DNA from: JANQIO01 sp043585095
GTDB lineage: Bacteria; Pseudomonadota; Gammaproteobacteria; Pseudomonadales; Halieaceae
DNA: 64,000 nt
NCBI GenBank assembly: GCA_043585095.1
Contig: CP121321.1
Coordinates: 3,224,001-3,288,000, forward strand
Direction of reading: 5' to 3'
Both the position numbers and the translations under genes were made by a program. Shown here one piece after another: positions 27,317-35,650 of the stretch (position 1 is the stretch's first letter; every line of letters begins with the position of its first letter). The notes beneath the pieces were generated by a model. The model was not told the DNA's origin and searched no databases. It worked only from the letters and a program-made list of their open reading frames with translations.

Positions 27317-29767
27317 ATGTTCAAACGTATCGCCCTGCCGCTATTGGCCGCTGTGCTGGTTGCCTGTTCTGACTCAAATGACAGCTTTGTTCCCGAAACC
27401 CCTATTGAGCCGCCGGTAGAGCCCAGCTTTAGCGCGGAAGTCCGCCGTACGGAATTTGGCATTCCCCATATCAATGCCACCGATTACGCCGGCCTGGGCT
27501 ACGGCATTGGCTACGCATACGCGCAGGACAACTTCTGCGTCGGTATGCGAGAGGTGGTCTTCTCAATCGGGCGCTCCGCAGAGTTTTTGGGTGAATCGGA
27601 AGGCAATCTGAATGCGGATCTGCTCTTCACATACCTCACCGGCGACCGCGAGACGTTTGAAAACGAGTTCATCGGTCCACTGCCCCAGCGCGTGAAAGAC
27701 CTCAACGAGGGCTACGCGGCCGGCTTCAACCGCTATCTCGAAGAAAACGGCGTCGAGAACTTGCCTGAGGGTGAATTGGGTTGCCGCGGTGAAGACTGGG
27801 TGTTCCCCGTTAATTCCACGGACCTATTTTTGCTGCAACGCCGTCAGGCGCTGCGCGGCAGCTCAGGTAATGGCACTTTCTCCGCTGCGATTCTTGCAAC
27901 TCAGGGTCCCGACGCTGCTGCCGCTGCCAATGTCAGTGAAGCCGCTGTAGAGCAGACCCGTAAGGCGTTTGAACAAATCGGCACACAGATTCGGAACCCG
28001 GACCTGGGCAGTAACGCCCTGGCCGCAGGCCGAGACATCACACAAACGGGCAGTGGCATACTCTTGGGCAACCCACATCAGCCCTGGTTTGGCGAAGGCG
28101 CCTGGTATCAAGCACATCTCACCATCCCGGGAGAAATCGATGTCGCCGGTGCCGTATTGCACGGTTTCCCCTACGTCGGCATCGGCTTTAACAAAGATCT
28201 GGCGTGGACACACACCGTGTCTATCGCCAACCGCTACAGCTTGTTCGAGTTAGAGCTAGTTGACGGTAACCCCTTGCAGTACCTCTACGACGGAGAGGTT
28301 CGCGAGATTGAGCCCATCGACGTTACGGTGAAATCCCTACAAACTGATGGCTCTGTTATCGACGTGACCAAGACCTTCTACGAGTCCCACCTGGGCCCGA
28401 TCGTGAACTTTGGCAGCTTGAGCCCGCTGCTGGACGGTTGGCCACTGGTAACCGGCACGGTGCTGGCCTTCCGCGACGCTAACCTGGAAACCGGCCTTCG
28501 CGGCAGTGACCAATGGCTGGTCAAGGCGCAGGCCACCAACCTGGACGAGTATCTGGATGCGATTAGCGCTATTGGCAATCCGGTCTTCCACGAGCTGGCC
28601 GCTGATCGCAATGGTGAAGCTTTTTACGGTGATATATCCGCCATTCCAAACATCACACAGGAAAAAATCGATAATTGCCTGACAGCCCCCATTGGTTCAG
28701 TGCTTGCGGCGGCCACTACCAATGTCTTGGTCACGCTGGACGGCAGCACATCTGACTGCAACTGGGGTACTGACGCCGACGCGCCCGATGGCTCCAACCT
28801 GTTCGGCGCCAGCTCACTGCCGCAGCTACGCACTACGGACTATGTGGGCAACAGCAACAACAGCTACTGGCTGTCAGACGCTAACAATCCACTGACCGGA
28901 TTTCCCACTACCATGGGACCGGTTGGCCATGAGGGTCTGCAACAGTTCCTGCGAACCCGTATCGGTCATTTGCTGGTAGAAGAGCGCCGGCAGGCTACGG
29001 ACGGCATAAGCGAAACACCGTTATTCGATCTGGAGACTGTGAAAGCCTACATGTACAACAATCGCGTGTACGGTGCTGAAATCACTATGGCAGACGTACA
29101 GACGATCTGTCAGGACCCTGCCGCTGCCGGCGTGCAGGACGCCTGCGATGTACTTGCAGCCTGGGATCAAAAGGTCGAACTTGAAAGCCGAGGTGCGCAG
29201 GTCTGGAAAGAGTTTTGGGCAGATATACGCTCAGAGCTGGGTAACGACTTTCAGAACGTAGTCGACAGTGACGAGTTCTGGGCCGTGGACTTCGATCCCG
29301 CTGACCCACTGAATACACCTTCAGGCATCGACACTAGCTTGCAAGCCAACGTGGATCGCGTCATCGCGGCGCTGACCAATGCCACACAGCGCCTACAGAG
29401 TGCTGGCGTTGCACTGGATGCCCCCTGGGGTGAAATCCAGTATCTGGAGCGCAACGGTGAAAATGTGCCAATTCATGGCGGCCAGGGCACCCTGGGTATC
29501 TATGGCGCGATTAGTTCACGGCTTAGCGACGGCGGTTACGTGAACCCCAGTAGCGGCAACAGCTATATACAGGCTGTCACCTGGGACGAAAGCGAATGCC
29601 CCATCGCCGACGTGATACTGGTACCCAGCCAGTCCACCGACCCGGCATCTCCCCACTTTGCCGACCAAACCAAGCTCTACTCCGATAAGGCCTGGGTGCG
29701 CTTTCCTTTCTGTGAAGAAGACATCGAAGCAGCACAAATTGGTGAAACACTGGTGCTAGAGCAATAA
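27317..29767 (+). CDS. Penicillin acylase family N-terminal nucleophile hydrolase, lipoprotein
   Basis: The 816-residue protein belongs to the penicillin/aculeacin/homoserine-lactone acylase family, which cleaves amide bonds of acylated compounds. A lipoprotein signal peptide ends in the lipobox LVAC (Cys17). The alpha-chain region has RRTEFGIPHINATDYAGLGYGIGYAYAQDNF. The beta chain should begin at Ser232 in the GSNALAAG motif after self-cleavage, followed by NPHQPW. Substrate could be N-acyl homoserine lactones, acylated peptides or beta-lactams; the sequence does not decide. The sequence just after the lipid cysteine closely resembles that of the hydrolase at 31726-32862. Confidence 0.9.
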   Translation: MFKRIALPLLAAVLVACSDSNDSFVPETPIEPPVEPSFSAEVRRTEFGIPHINATDYAGLGYGIGYAYAQDNFCVGMREVVFSIGRSAEFLGESEGNLNADLLFTYLTGDRETFENEFIGPLPQRVKDLNEGYAAGFNRYLEENGVENLPEGELGCRGEDWVFPVNSTDLFLLQRRQALRGSSGNGTFSAAILATQGPDAAAAANVSEAAVEQTRKAFEQIGTQIRNPDLGSNALAAGRDITQTGSGILLGNPHQPWFGEGAWYQAHLTIPGEIDVAGAVLHGFPYVGIGFNKDLAWTHTVSIANRYSLFELELVDGNPLQYLYDGEVREIEPIDVTVKSLQTDGSVIDVTKTFYESHLGPIVNFGSLSPLLDGWPLVTGTVLAFRDANLETGLRGSDQWLVKAQATNLDEYLDAISAIGNPVFHELAADRNGEAFYGDISAIPNITQEKIDNCLTAPIGSVLAAATTNVLVTLDGSTSDCNWGTDADAPDGSNLFGASSLPQLRTTDYVGNSNNSYWLSDANNPLTGFPTTMGPVGHEGLQQFLRTRIGHLLVEERRQATDGISETPLFDLETVKAYMYNNRVYGAEITMADVQTICQDPAAAGVQDACDVLAAWDQKVELESRGAQVWKEFWADIRSELGNDFQNVVDSDEFWAVDFDPADPLNTPSGIDTSLQANVDRVIAALTNATQRLQSAGVALDAPWGEIQYLERNGENVPIHGGQGTLGIYGAISSRLSDGGYVNPSSGNSYIQAVTWDESECPIADVILVPSQSTDPASPHFADQTKLYSDKAWVRFPFCEEDIEAAQIGETLVLEQ

Positions 29768-29777
29768 TACTTCAGCC

Positions 29778-29808
29778 AGTACCGGCCCCCATCCCGGGTG
29801 CCGGTACT
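29778..29808. terminator. Hairpin after the acylase gene
   Basis: The inverted repeat AGTACCGGC (29778-29786) / GCCGGTACT (29800-29808) lies 11 bases after the acylase stop. It is a strong 9-base stem, and its loop contains a further CCC/GGG pairing. No T-run follows on either strand, so it is either a factor-dependent terminator or an mRNA 3'-end stabiliser shared with the convergent barrel gene. Confidence 0.45.
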
Positions 29809-29907
29809 AACCAAAAATATCGCCGAGGTGGTTGCATAACATCAACACCAGTTTGCCGCTTGCTATGCCACCTCAAACGACCCTGAAGCTGCGGCATCGC
29901 TCTATTT

Positions 29908-31611
29908 TTAAAAGCTATTGCGCACCTGCACAGATAGCTGAAGATTATCGACGCCGGGGCCGCCGGTGCGCAGCGGTGCGGCCAGATCGATGTGGATCAT
30001 GCCGCTGGTGGGCAAACGCGTGGGCATGATGCGCAGGCCGATACCGACGTTGGCGAGCCAGCCGTCTTCCTCGTCATTGGCGTCGTCGGGAAACCACGCC
30101 CGGCCACCGTCCACGAACACGGCAGCGCCCCAACGAAACAGACGCAGCGGTTCACCTGAGGCATACCAACGCTCCTCCAATCGTAACCTTAAACGCCGGT
30201 CACCCTGCTGGAATCGCTGTGGATACCCGCGCAATCCCCGGCTGCCGCCTAACTGAAGCTGTACGTCATCGGTCAGCCCACGGGTGTAAGTGCCATCGAT
30301 AGCAGCGTAGAAGCGTAGACTGTCGGTTTGTAGCACATGCATCTCAGCGCCGGCACTCACAAAGACGTTCTCGGCCTCACCGTCTGACGTGGTGACAGCA
30401 CCGCGCGTTGACGCGCTGCCGATCAGTATCAGTGATTCGCTTGGCATAACACCGTCATACCAATTTGCATTGAAAATGACCCTGCCATCGTCAGCGCCAA
30501 AGGCATCTGGCGAAATGCCGAGCCTGCCCTGAAGTCGACGGCCCAGCCGCACATCCTGCGCACGGTCAATCAGAGCAAGATTAGCTATCGGCACGAAGTC
30601 GTCTTCAATGGTTTCAAAACCGACAAAGGGATAGGCAGCGCGTCGATCCTCTGGCAAGCGCTGAGGCTGCAGATTCCCGGGGTCGCGCTCAAACGCGAAG
30701 TCCCACCATTCAAGCCCGGCGCTCCAACGTCTTACATGGCCATTCACGCGACCGGTGGACTGCGCCATGTTGAGCTGCCCACTGCGTGTTTGCTGCCGAA
30801 ACTCGGCGACCCGATCGCCAGCATCGAACAGAGGCTGAATCCGATCATCATCCGTTAGACGGAACCCACGACTGTTGCGCTCATCGAGAGAGCGAAACGG
30901 ACGACGCAGATTGAAATCAAAACGATGCCCGTCGTCGTTGTCGGCGGCATTAACGTTCAAACGCCAGGCGCTGCCGCGCACGGCGGGATCAAAGAACGTC
31001 ACCTCGACTCCGCTGCGATCAACGTCTTCGGTGTACAGCACACCCAGGGTTTCGCCGCGCCCCAGTAAGTTTTCATCCTCAACACCCAGGGACCAGCTAG
31101 ACTCCCCTCCACTCAGGTCAAACTCAACCGTAGGCAGTATCGTCCACACATCACGGGTGACAACAATCAGGTCTACGATATCTCCGCAACGCCGCACAGG
31201 CACGACGCGCGCATCATAGAGCCAGTCGTTGGAACGCAGCACGCGCTCTGCTTCCACCAACTCAAGCGGGACGAAGCGATCACCCTCTAACAGGAATGGA
31301 AGTTGTTCGCGGATAGTCTGCTCGCGGGTAAGGATGTGCAGCTTGTTGGCACCGCGAAACAGTGGGTTGTCCTGCTTGGGATCGGAGATGTCGAAAACCT
31401 GTTCTCGACGCATAGCCAGGCTGCCAACCGTGCCGCCTTGCTCAAGCTCATCCCCTACTCCGGCAGGAATCGCCTCTAACCGACCGGCAGCTGCCTCGTC
31501 GGCCCAGGGGAGTGTTTGGCAGCTCTCATCAGCATGGGAAGGAGCAAGGGGACAGACGCAAAGCAGCATCGCTGCCGACATTCCCAAGACGTAAGGTGAA
31601 AGCTGTACCAC
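29908..31611 (-). CDS. BamA/TamA-like outer-membrane beta-barrel protein
   Basis: The 567-residue protein has a signal peptide (about 1-27, ending SHA), a periplasmic part with one POTRA-like unit (about 110-175: LVEAERVLRSNDWLYDARVVPV..DIVDLIVVTRDVW) and a C-terminal Omp85-type barrel with many alternating beta strands. It contains the GSRGLRGYP loop that resembles the conserved (V/I)RG(Y/F) lock motif and ends in Phe, as barrels recognised by the BAM machinery do. With a single POTRA it is too short to be BamA or TamA. The start is GTG with AGGA 10 bases upstream. The exact function is unknown. Confidence 0.8.
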   Translation of the reverse strand: MVQLSPYVLGMSAAMLLCVCPLAPSHADESCQTLPWADEAAAGRLEAIPAGVGDELEQGGTVGSLAMRREQVFDISDPKQDNPLFRGANKLHILTREQTIREQLPFLLEGDRFVPLELVEAERVLRSNDWLYDARVVPVRRCGDIVDLIVVTRDVWTILPTVEFDLSGGESSWSLGVEDENLLGRGETLGVLYTEDVDRSGVEVTFFDPAVRGSAWRLNVNAADNDDGHRFDFNLRRPFRSLDERNSRGFRLTDDDRIQPLFDAGDRVAEFRQQTRSGQLNMAQSTGRVNGHVRRWSAGLEWWDFAFERDPGNLQPQRLPEDRRAAYPFVGFETIEDDFVPIANLALIDRAQDVRLGRRLQGRLGISPDAFGADDGRVIFNANWYDGVMPSESLILIGSASTRGAVTTSDGEAENVFVSAGAEMHVLQTDSLRFYAAIDGTYTRGLTDDVQLQLGGSRGLRGYPQRFQQGDRRLRLRLEERWYASGEPLRLFRWGAAVFVDGGRAWFPDDANDEEDGWLANVGIGLRIMPTRLPTSGMIHIDLAAPLRTGGPGVDNLQLSVQVRNSF

Positions 31612-31725
31612 GGGCTAGCGATCCTAGGAGTAGTGCCTACAGTTTACTGATTTTGGTTACTGACACTAGCCAGTGTGTCTATCTAACGTCAGCGGAGCCG
31701 CTCGTCGGTGTCGTGTAGGTATTGA

Positions 31726-32862
31726 TCACCGCACAGCGTCAATAGCGGCCTCGATGATAGGAATCAACTCATCCCGTGCGCCGCCACTGCCAACGCTGCC
31801 TTGCACGCCGGTGTAGTCTTCAAAAAATACCACGCCGGCATAGCGACGACTGGTATCGATCCATGAAATCGAGCCGTAGAAACCGGCATCGGTAAACAGC
31901 GTCACAGGGCCTTCTCCTTCCCGTGGCTCAAGCCACCAGCCCATACCATAGCCACTGCCATCCGCGGGGTTCTGCGTGAGTGGCCGGCGCATGGATGCCA
32001 CGCTTTCAGGGCTGAGTATGCGATTCTCGCCACACATGCCGTCGTTCAAGTGCAGAGACAATAGCTTGGCGTAGTCATCCAGATTACTCATCATCCCGCC
32101 TTCCTGATTTGGGTTGTCACGACCGATAAGGCTTTCAGGCATGCCATCCCACTCCACCGCCAGCGATAGATTATTGCCGTAGGTCGCAAAATCCATGTCA
32201 CAGGGCTCTGCGATGTAGGCATCCCATAGTTGATTCCAGGTACCTCCACCAACAAGTTCCGCAACAGCGCCAGACAGAGCCCACTGGCTGCCACCGTAAT
32301 CAAACGCGGTGCCTGGAGGCGTGCTTTCCAGGCCGGGTAACGGCGATGTGTAAATTGCCTCGGCGCAGGTCTGCAGGGTTCCGAAAGGAAGGAACTGGCA
32401 AAGATGCGGACCATAAGAGGCTTGATCGGCGAAGAAATTCAACAGCCCAGGGATACCGGAGCGGTTGGAGAGCAAATGCTCGGTATTAATGGCAGGATTC
32501 CAGACGCCCATCCAAGGCAGGTAGTTTGCAATCGGTGTATTGATATCGAAATCGACGTTGTCATCGTCGTCATGCAAGGCCATCAGCAGCGTTGCGGTGG
32601 GCACTTTACTGGTCGATGCCAGCAGCACCAGGCTGTCTTCAGTCTGATTACCGAAGGCGGCCTTATGAACGACGCCTAGCTCTTTATCCACAACAATGTA
32701 GGAGCCACCGGCGAAAGCATCTTCGTTGAGGACAAAGTCCGACATCCACGCATCCGCAGCGGTGAAATCGGGCAGCACCGGTTCCGGTATAAAGCTATTG
32801 TCTGAGTCACTACAGGCAACGATTAGTGGCAGGCACAGCCATGCCAGTAATTGATTTTTCAT
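31726..32862 (-). CDS. Serine hydrolase of the beta-lactamase (class C) fold, lipoprotein
   Basis: The 378-residue protein has a lipoprotein signal peptide with lipobox IVAC (Cys17) and a beta-lactamase/esterase-like domain: the STSK motif (Ser83-Lys86) supplies the nucleophile and general base, and FDYGGSQWALSG supplies the tyrosine motif. No clear KTG is seen, so an esterase or D-peptidase role is as likely as beta-lactam hydrolysis. The frame extends 24 codons upstream, but the lipoprotein signal and a GGGG-like ribosome binding site support the ATG at 32862. It is divergent from the alcohol dehydrogenase gene. Confidence 0.85.
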   Translation of the reverse strand: MKNQLLAWLCLPLIVACSDSDNSFIPEPVLPDFTAADAWMSDFVLNEDAFAGGSYIVVDKELGVVHKAAFGNQTEDSLVLLASTSKVPTATLLMALHDDDDNVDFDINTPIANYLPWMGVWNPAINTEHLLSNRSGIPGLLNFFADQASYGPHLCQFLPFGTLQTCAEAIYTSPLPGLESTPPGTAFDYGGSQWALSGAVAELVGGGTWNQLWDAYIAEPCDMDFATYGNNLSLAVEWDGMPESLIGRDNPNQEGGMMSNLDDYAKLLSLHLNDGMCGENRILSPESVASMRRPLTQNPADGSGYGMGWWLEPREGEGPVTLFTDAGFYGSISWIDTSRRYAGVVFFEDYTGVQGSVGSGGARDELIPIIEAAIDAVR

Positions 32863-33029
32863 TAAGACCCCGGGCGTTATTGTTATTATGCAGAAACGCA
32901 GCATCAGTATAGATTCCCTTAGACCTATATACAAACAAGAGCCATATTCAAATAAGAGCTACACACGCCAGCGACGAGCGCCCCGACGCTGAGTGGCCCA
33001 AGCCGCCAACGGTTATAGGAGAACAGACA

Positions 33030-34055
33030 GTGGCCAGCATACCCGCAGCCAGAATTCACGGCCCCAACGACGTTAGAATCGACCAGATAGCCATGCCTGA
33101 GACGGGCCCGGATGATCTTTTGGTAAAGGTCATGGCCTGCGGTATCTGCGGCTCTGATCTCAGCTACTTAAAAATAGGCGGCTTACCGGGGCCCCATTCG
33201 CCTATGCCTCTAGGCCATGAGTTTTCCGGCGAGGTTGCCGGCGTTGGCGACAACGTGAAGGGCTATGCGATCGGTGACCGCGTGACCATCAACCCAGAGG
33301 GCGCAGGCAACGCGATCGGCGGTGGTGGCTCACAAGGTGCATTCTCCCCTTATGTTTTAGTGGAAAACGTCACCCGGGATCCCGATCTGGTCATCCGACT
33401 GCCGGCCAATCTGGACTACGAGCTATCCGCGCTGATCGAACCGCTAGCGGTCGGCATGAATGGCATACACCGTGCGGGATTGCAGGCCGGTGACAAGGTG
33501 GTGGTGTTTGGATGCGGCCCGGTGGGTTTGAGCGCCGCGCTGCTTGCCAAGCATTTCGACGCCGACGTTGCAGTAGTCGATCTATCTGAAAAGCGCCTGA
33601 CCGTAGCCAGCGATCTTGGGCTGAAAACATTTTTGGCCGGCACCGAGAACACAATCGATGACTTTTTAAAATCCATTCATGGCGGTTGTATCCTGGACGC
33701 CCGACTAGGTGAGCAACCGGCAACCGATGTCTATATCGAAGCCACCGGAGTGGCAGATGTTTTCCAGACGATTATGGGGACGGCTCGCAAGAACGCTCGC
33801 ATTGTTGTGATCGGGGTGCATTTCGCACCTGTGCAGTTAGACATGATTAACTTCTTAATGCGGCAGCTGACGCTCAGTTCGTCAATGGCCTACACCAACG
33901 AGACTTTCGCTGAAGTCTGCGCCCTATTGGAAGCCGAAGAGATCGACCCCAGCCCGCTGATCACGCACCGATTCCCGCTTACGCAATTTAAGGATGCGAT
34001 TCAACAAGCACAGCGGCAGGATGAGGCCATCAAAGTCATGGTGCGGTGCAACTAA
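33030..34055 (+). CDS. Medium-chain zinc-dependent alcohol dehydrogenase family protein
   Basis: This 341-residue NAD(P)-dependent dehydrogenase has the GroES-like catalytic domain with the zinc ligands in CGICGSD and PLGHEFSGEVAGVG, a Glu-containing IEPLAVG segment and a Rossmann domain with VVVFGCGPVGLSAALLAK. The structural-zinc lobe with four closely spaced cysteines is absent: where it should be (about 90-105) the sequence reads NPEGAGNAIGGGGSQGAF. The substrate is unknown; threonine- or sorbitol-dehydrogenase-like enzymes are nearest in style. GTG start, with AGGAGA 7 bases upstream. Confidence 0.88.
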   Translation: MASIPAARIHGPNDVRIDQIAMPETGPDDLLVKVMACGICGSDLSYLKIGGLPGPHSPMPLGHEFSGEVAGVGDNVKGYAIGDRVTINPEGAGNAIGGGGSQGAFSPYVLVENVTRDPDLVIRLPANLDYELSALIEPLAVGMNGIHRAGLQAGDKVVVFGCGPVGLSAALLAKHFDADVAVVDLSEKRLTVASDLGLKTFLAGTENTIDDFLKSIHGGCILDARLGEQPATDVYIEATGVADVFQTIMGTARKNARIVVIGVHFAPVQLDMINFLMRQLTLSSSMAYTNETFAEVCALLEAEEIDPSPLITHRFPLTQFKDAIQQAQRQDEAIKVMVRCN

Positions 34056-34101
34056 GGGCACAGCAAGCCAACGCGCCGTTGCCGAGTCGTTCAGGGTCCG
34101 C

Positions 34102-35010
34102 TTAAGTCAGATCACCGAATGTCAGCAATGCCTCACGAGCAATAGGCTCACCCCACTCCTGCACAAAGTGGCCCCCGTCGGGAATCTGCATGAACTCGGG
34201 GCAGCCCTTGATGGTCTTGCGCAGATGCTCCATCACATCAGGGCCAAGTACGGGGTCTGCCATACCTACCGCCATAAAACTCTCGCCCTGCCAGTCCTTC
34301 GCCCACCACTCCTTGGCTCGTTTTGATATCTCCACCCCTTCCATTTCGGGACTGACCATGACCATCTCAGGAAAACGCCGAACACCGGCCTTGTAGCTTA
34401 CATCCGGGTAAGGCGCACCGTAGGCTGCAGCTTCGGCGTCAGACAGAATCGGACTAGCGCGCTGCATCAATGCGGCAACATCCATATCCGGCTGGCTGGC
34501 GGAGTACGCTTTCCACGCATTGAATCCTTCGCCAGGGGATTGACCCGTTGCTATAGCGGTGTTCATAACGATAAGCCGCTTAAAGCGCTCTGGCATATCC
34601 TGCGGTATCGTCAGTCCCAGCAGACCGCCCCAGTCCTGGCATACCAGCGTGATGTTTTGCAGGTCGAAGCGTTCTATGAACGCGATCATCATGTTGCGGT
34701 GGAAGTGGTAGGTATAAACGCGGTCCTCAACTGGCTTATCGGACTTCCCGAAACCCAACCAATCCGGCGCGATAACTCGCGCACCCGACTCCAAAAAGAC
34801 CGGGATCATCTTGCGGTAGAGGTAGCTCCAGCTAGGCTGACCGTGCAGGCACAGGAAGGTGTGCTCCGCATCCTGCGCTCCCTCATCGAGGTAGTGCACC
34901 CGCAGCCCTTCATAGCCGGGCAAGTCGTCAACGTAATGTGGGGCAAAGTCATAGCCGGGCAAATCTGAAAAGCATTCATCCGGTGTTCTTTTCGCTTCGA
35001 TAGAGGTCAT
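34102..35010 (-). CDS. Haloalkane dehalogenase, DhlA-type (subfamily HLD-I)
   Basis: The 302-residue alpha/beta hydrolase matches the DhlA type throughout: RTPDECFSDLPGY at the N-terminus, HGQPSWSYLYRKM, and the nucleophile Asp126 in CQDWGG. Halide-stabilising Trp127 and Trp166 (GFNAWK) occupy the positions of DhlA Trp125/Trp175, with Asp252 (MADPVLGPDVM) and His281 (GGHFVQEWG) completing the triad. It should hydrolyse a carbon-halogen bond to an alcohol in the cytoplasm. The ATG at 35010, with GGAG 6 bases upstream, is preferred over the longer frame. The natural substrate is unknown. Confidence 0.92.
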   Translation of the reverse strand: MTSIEAKRTPDECFSDLPGYDFAPHYVDDLPGYEGLRVHYLDEGAQDAEHTFLCLHGQPSWSYLYRKMIPVFLESGARVIAPDWLGFGKSDKPVEDRVYTYHFHRNMMIAFIERFDLQNITLVCQDWGGLLGLTIPQDMPERFKRLIVMNTAIATGQSPGEGFNAWKAYSASQPDMDVAALMQRASPILSDAEAAAYGAPYPDVSYKAGVRRFPEMVMVSPEMEGVEISKRAKEWWAKDWQGESFMAVGMADPVLGPDVMEHLRKTIKGCPEFMQIPDGGHFVQEWGEPIAREALLTFGDLT

Positions 35011-35112
35011 TGCGGGCTCCGTTTGTCTGTCTGGCTGAGCATTTTTAGGGCTAATTCCTTGTGCAAAATGGCGTGGTAAGCGGGCAGCCATGTCCCACGA
35101 CGGGACTCAGCC

Positions 35113-35595
35113 ATGAAATTCTCACGTCAATTTGTTACGCTACAAACTATTATGTGTCGACAATTATTAACAGTTCGACTGGTTTGTGTAGTTTTCGTCT
35201 CCGCCTTGGCTGCCTGCGAACAGCAACAGCCACCTTCTGCAAGTTCCGGTACCCCGGTTAAAGAGCCCGGGGCCGACAACACCCTTGTATCAATAGCCCC
35301 TACATCCAAAGAGGCTTCTACAGTCGACCAGCCGGAGGCCACACCTGCCGCGGATACGGAGGGCGACAGAGAAGAAGTTAGGCTGTTAAAACTGGATATT
35401 CCAAAAGACATTCTGATCGGACAGGAGAGCACCGCGCTCCCGCAACAACCCAATCGGCTGCCTGATCTGTTTAACAGACCCGCGGGACCGCGTACTGCCG
35501 TATCCGGTAGGCTGCTGTTTCAAGAGGGCGAGCGGCCAGCGCCTAACTCCATGGACGGCGCCGAAATTACTATCGTGGTGCCACTGGAAAGCTAG
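35113..35595 (+). CDS. Small putative lipoprotein of unknown function
   Basis: The 160-residue product has a long basic N-terminus, a hydrophobic signal segment (about 20-33) and the lipobox ALAAC with Cys35. The rest is Pro/Glu/Thr-rich and probably mostly disordered, with a short more ordered part near KLDIPKDILIGQES. The segment before the signal is unusually long; the Met at residue 14 (MCRQLLTVRL) gives a more ordinary lipoprotein leader. I do not recognise the family. It stands alone between divergent and convergent neighbours. Confidence 0.65.
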   Translation: MKFSRQFVTLQTIMCRQLLTVRLVCVVFVSALAACEQQQPPSASSGTPVKEPGADNTLVSIAPTSKEASTVDQPEATPAADTEGDREEVRLLKLDIPKDILIGQESTALPQQPNRLPDLFNRPAGPRTAVSGRLLFQEGERPAPNSMDGAEITIVVPLES

Positions 35596-35617
35596 GCCGA
35601 AATTCGCGCGGCTTTTT
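35594..35617 (+). terminator. Weak terminator after the small lipoprotein gene
   Basis: AGGCCG (35594-35599) can pair with CGGCTT (35609-35614, one G-T pair), followed by three more T residues. It overlaps the stop codon region of the lipoprotein gene. The short stem makes it a weak prediction. Confidence 0.35.
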
Positions 35618-35650
35618 GCACCGAGTGCATATTTACCTTCGGCTTTATCG

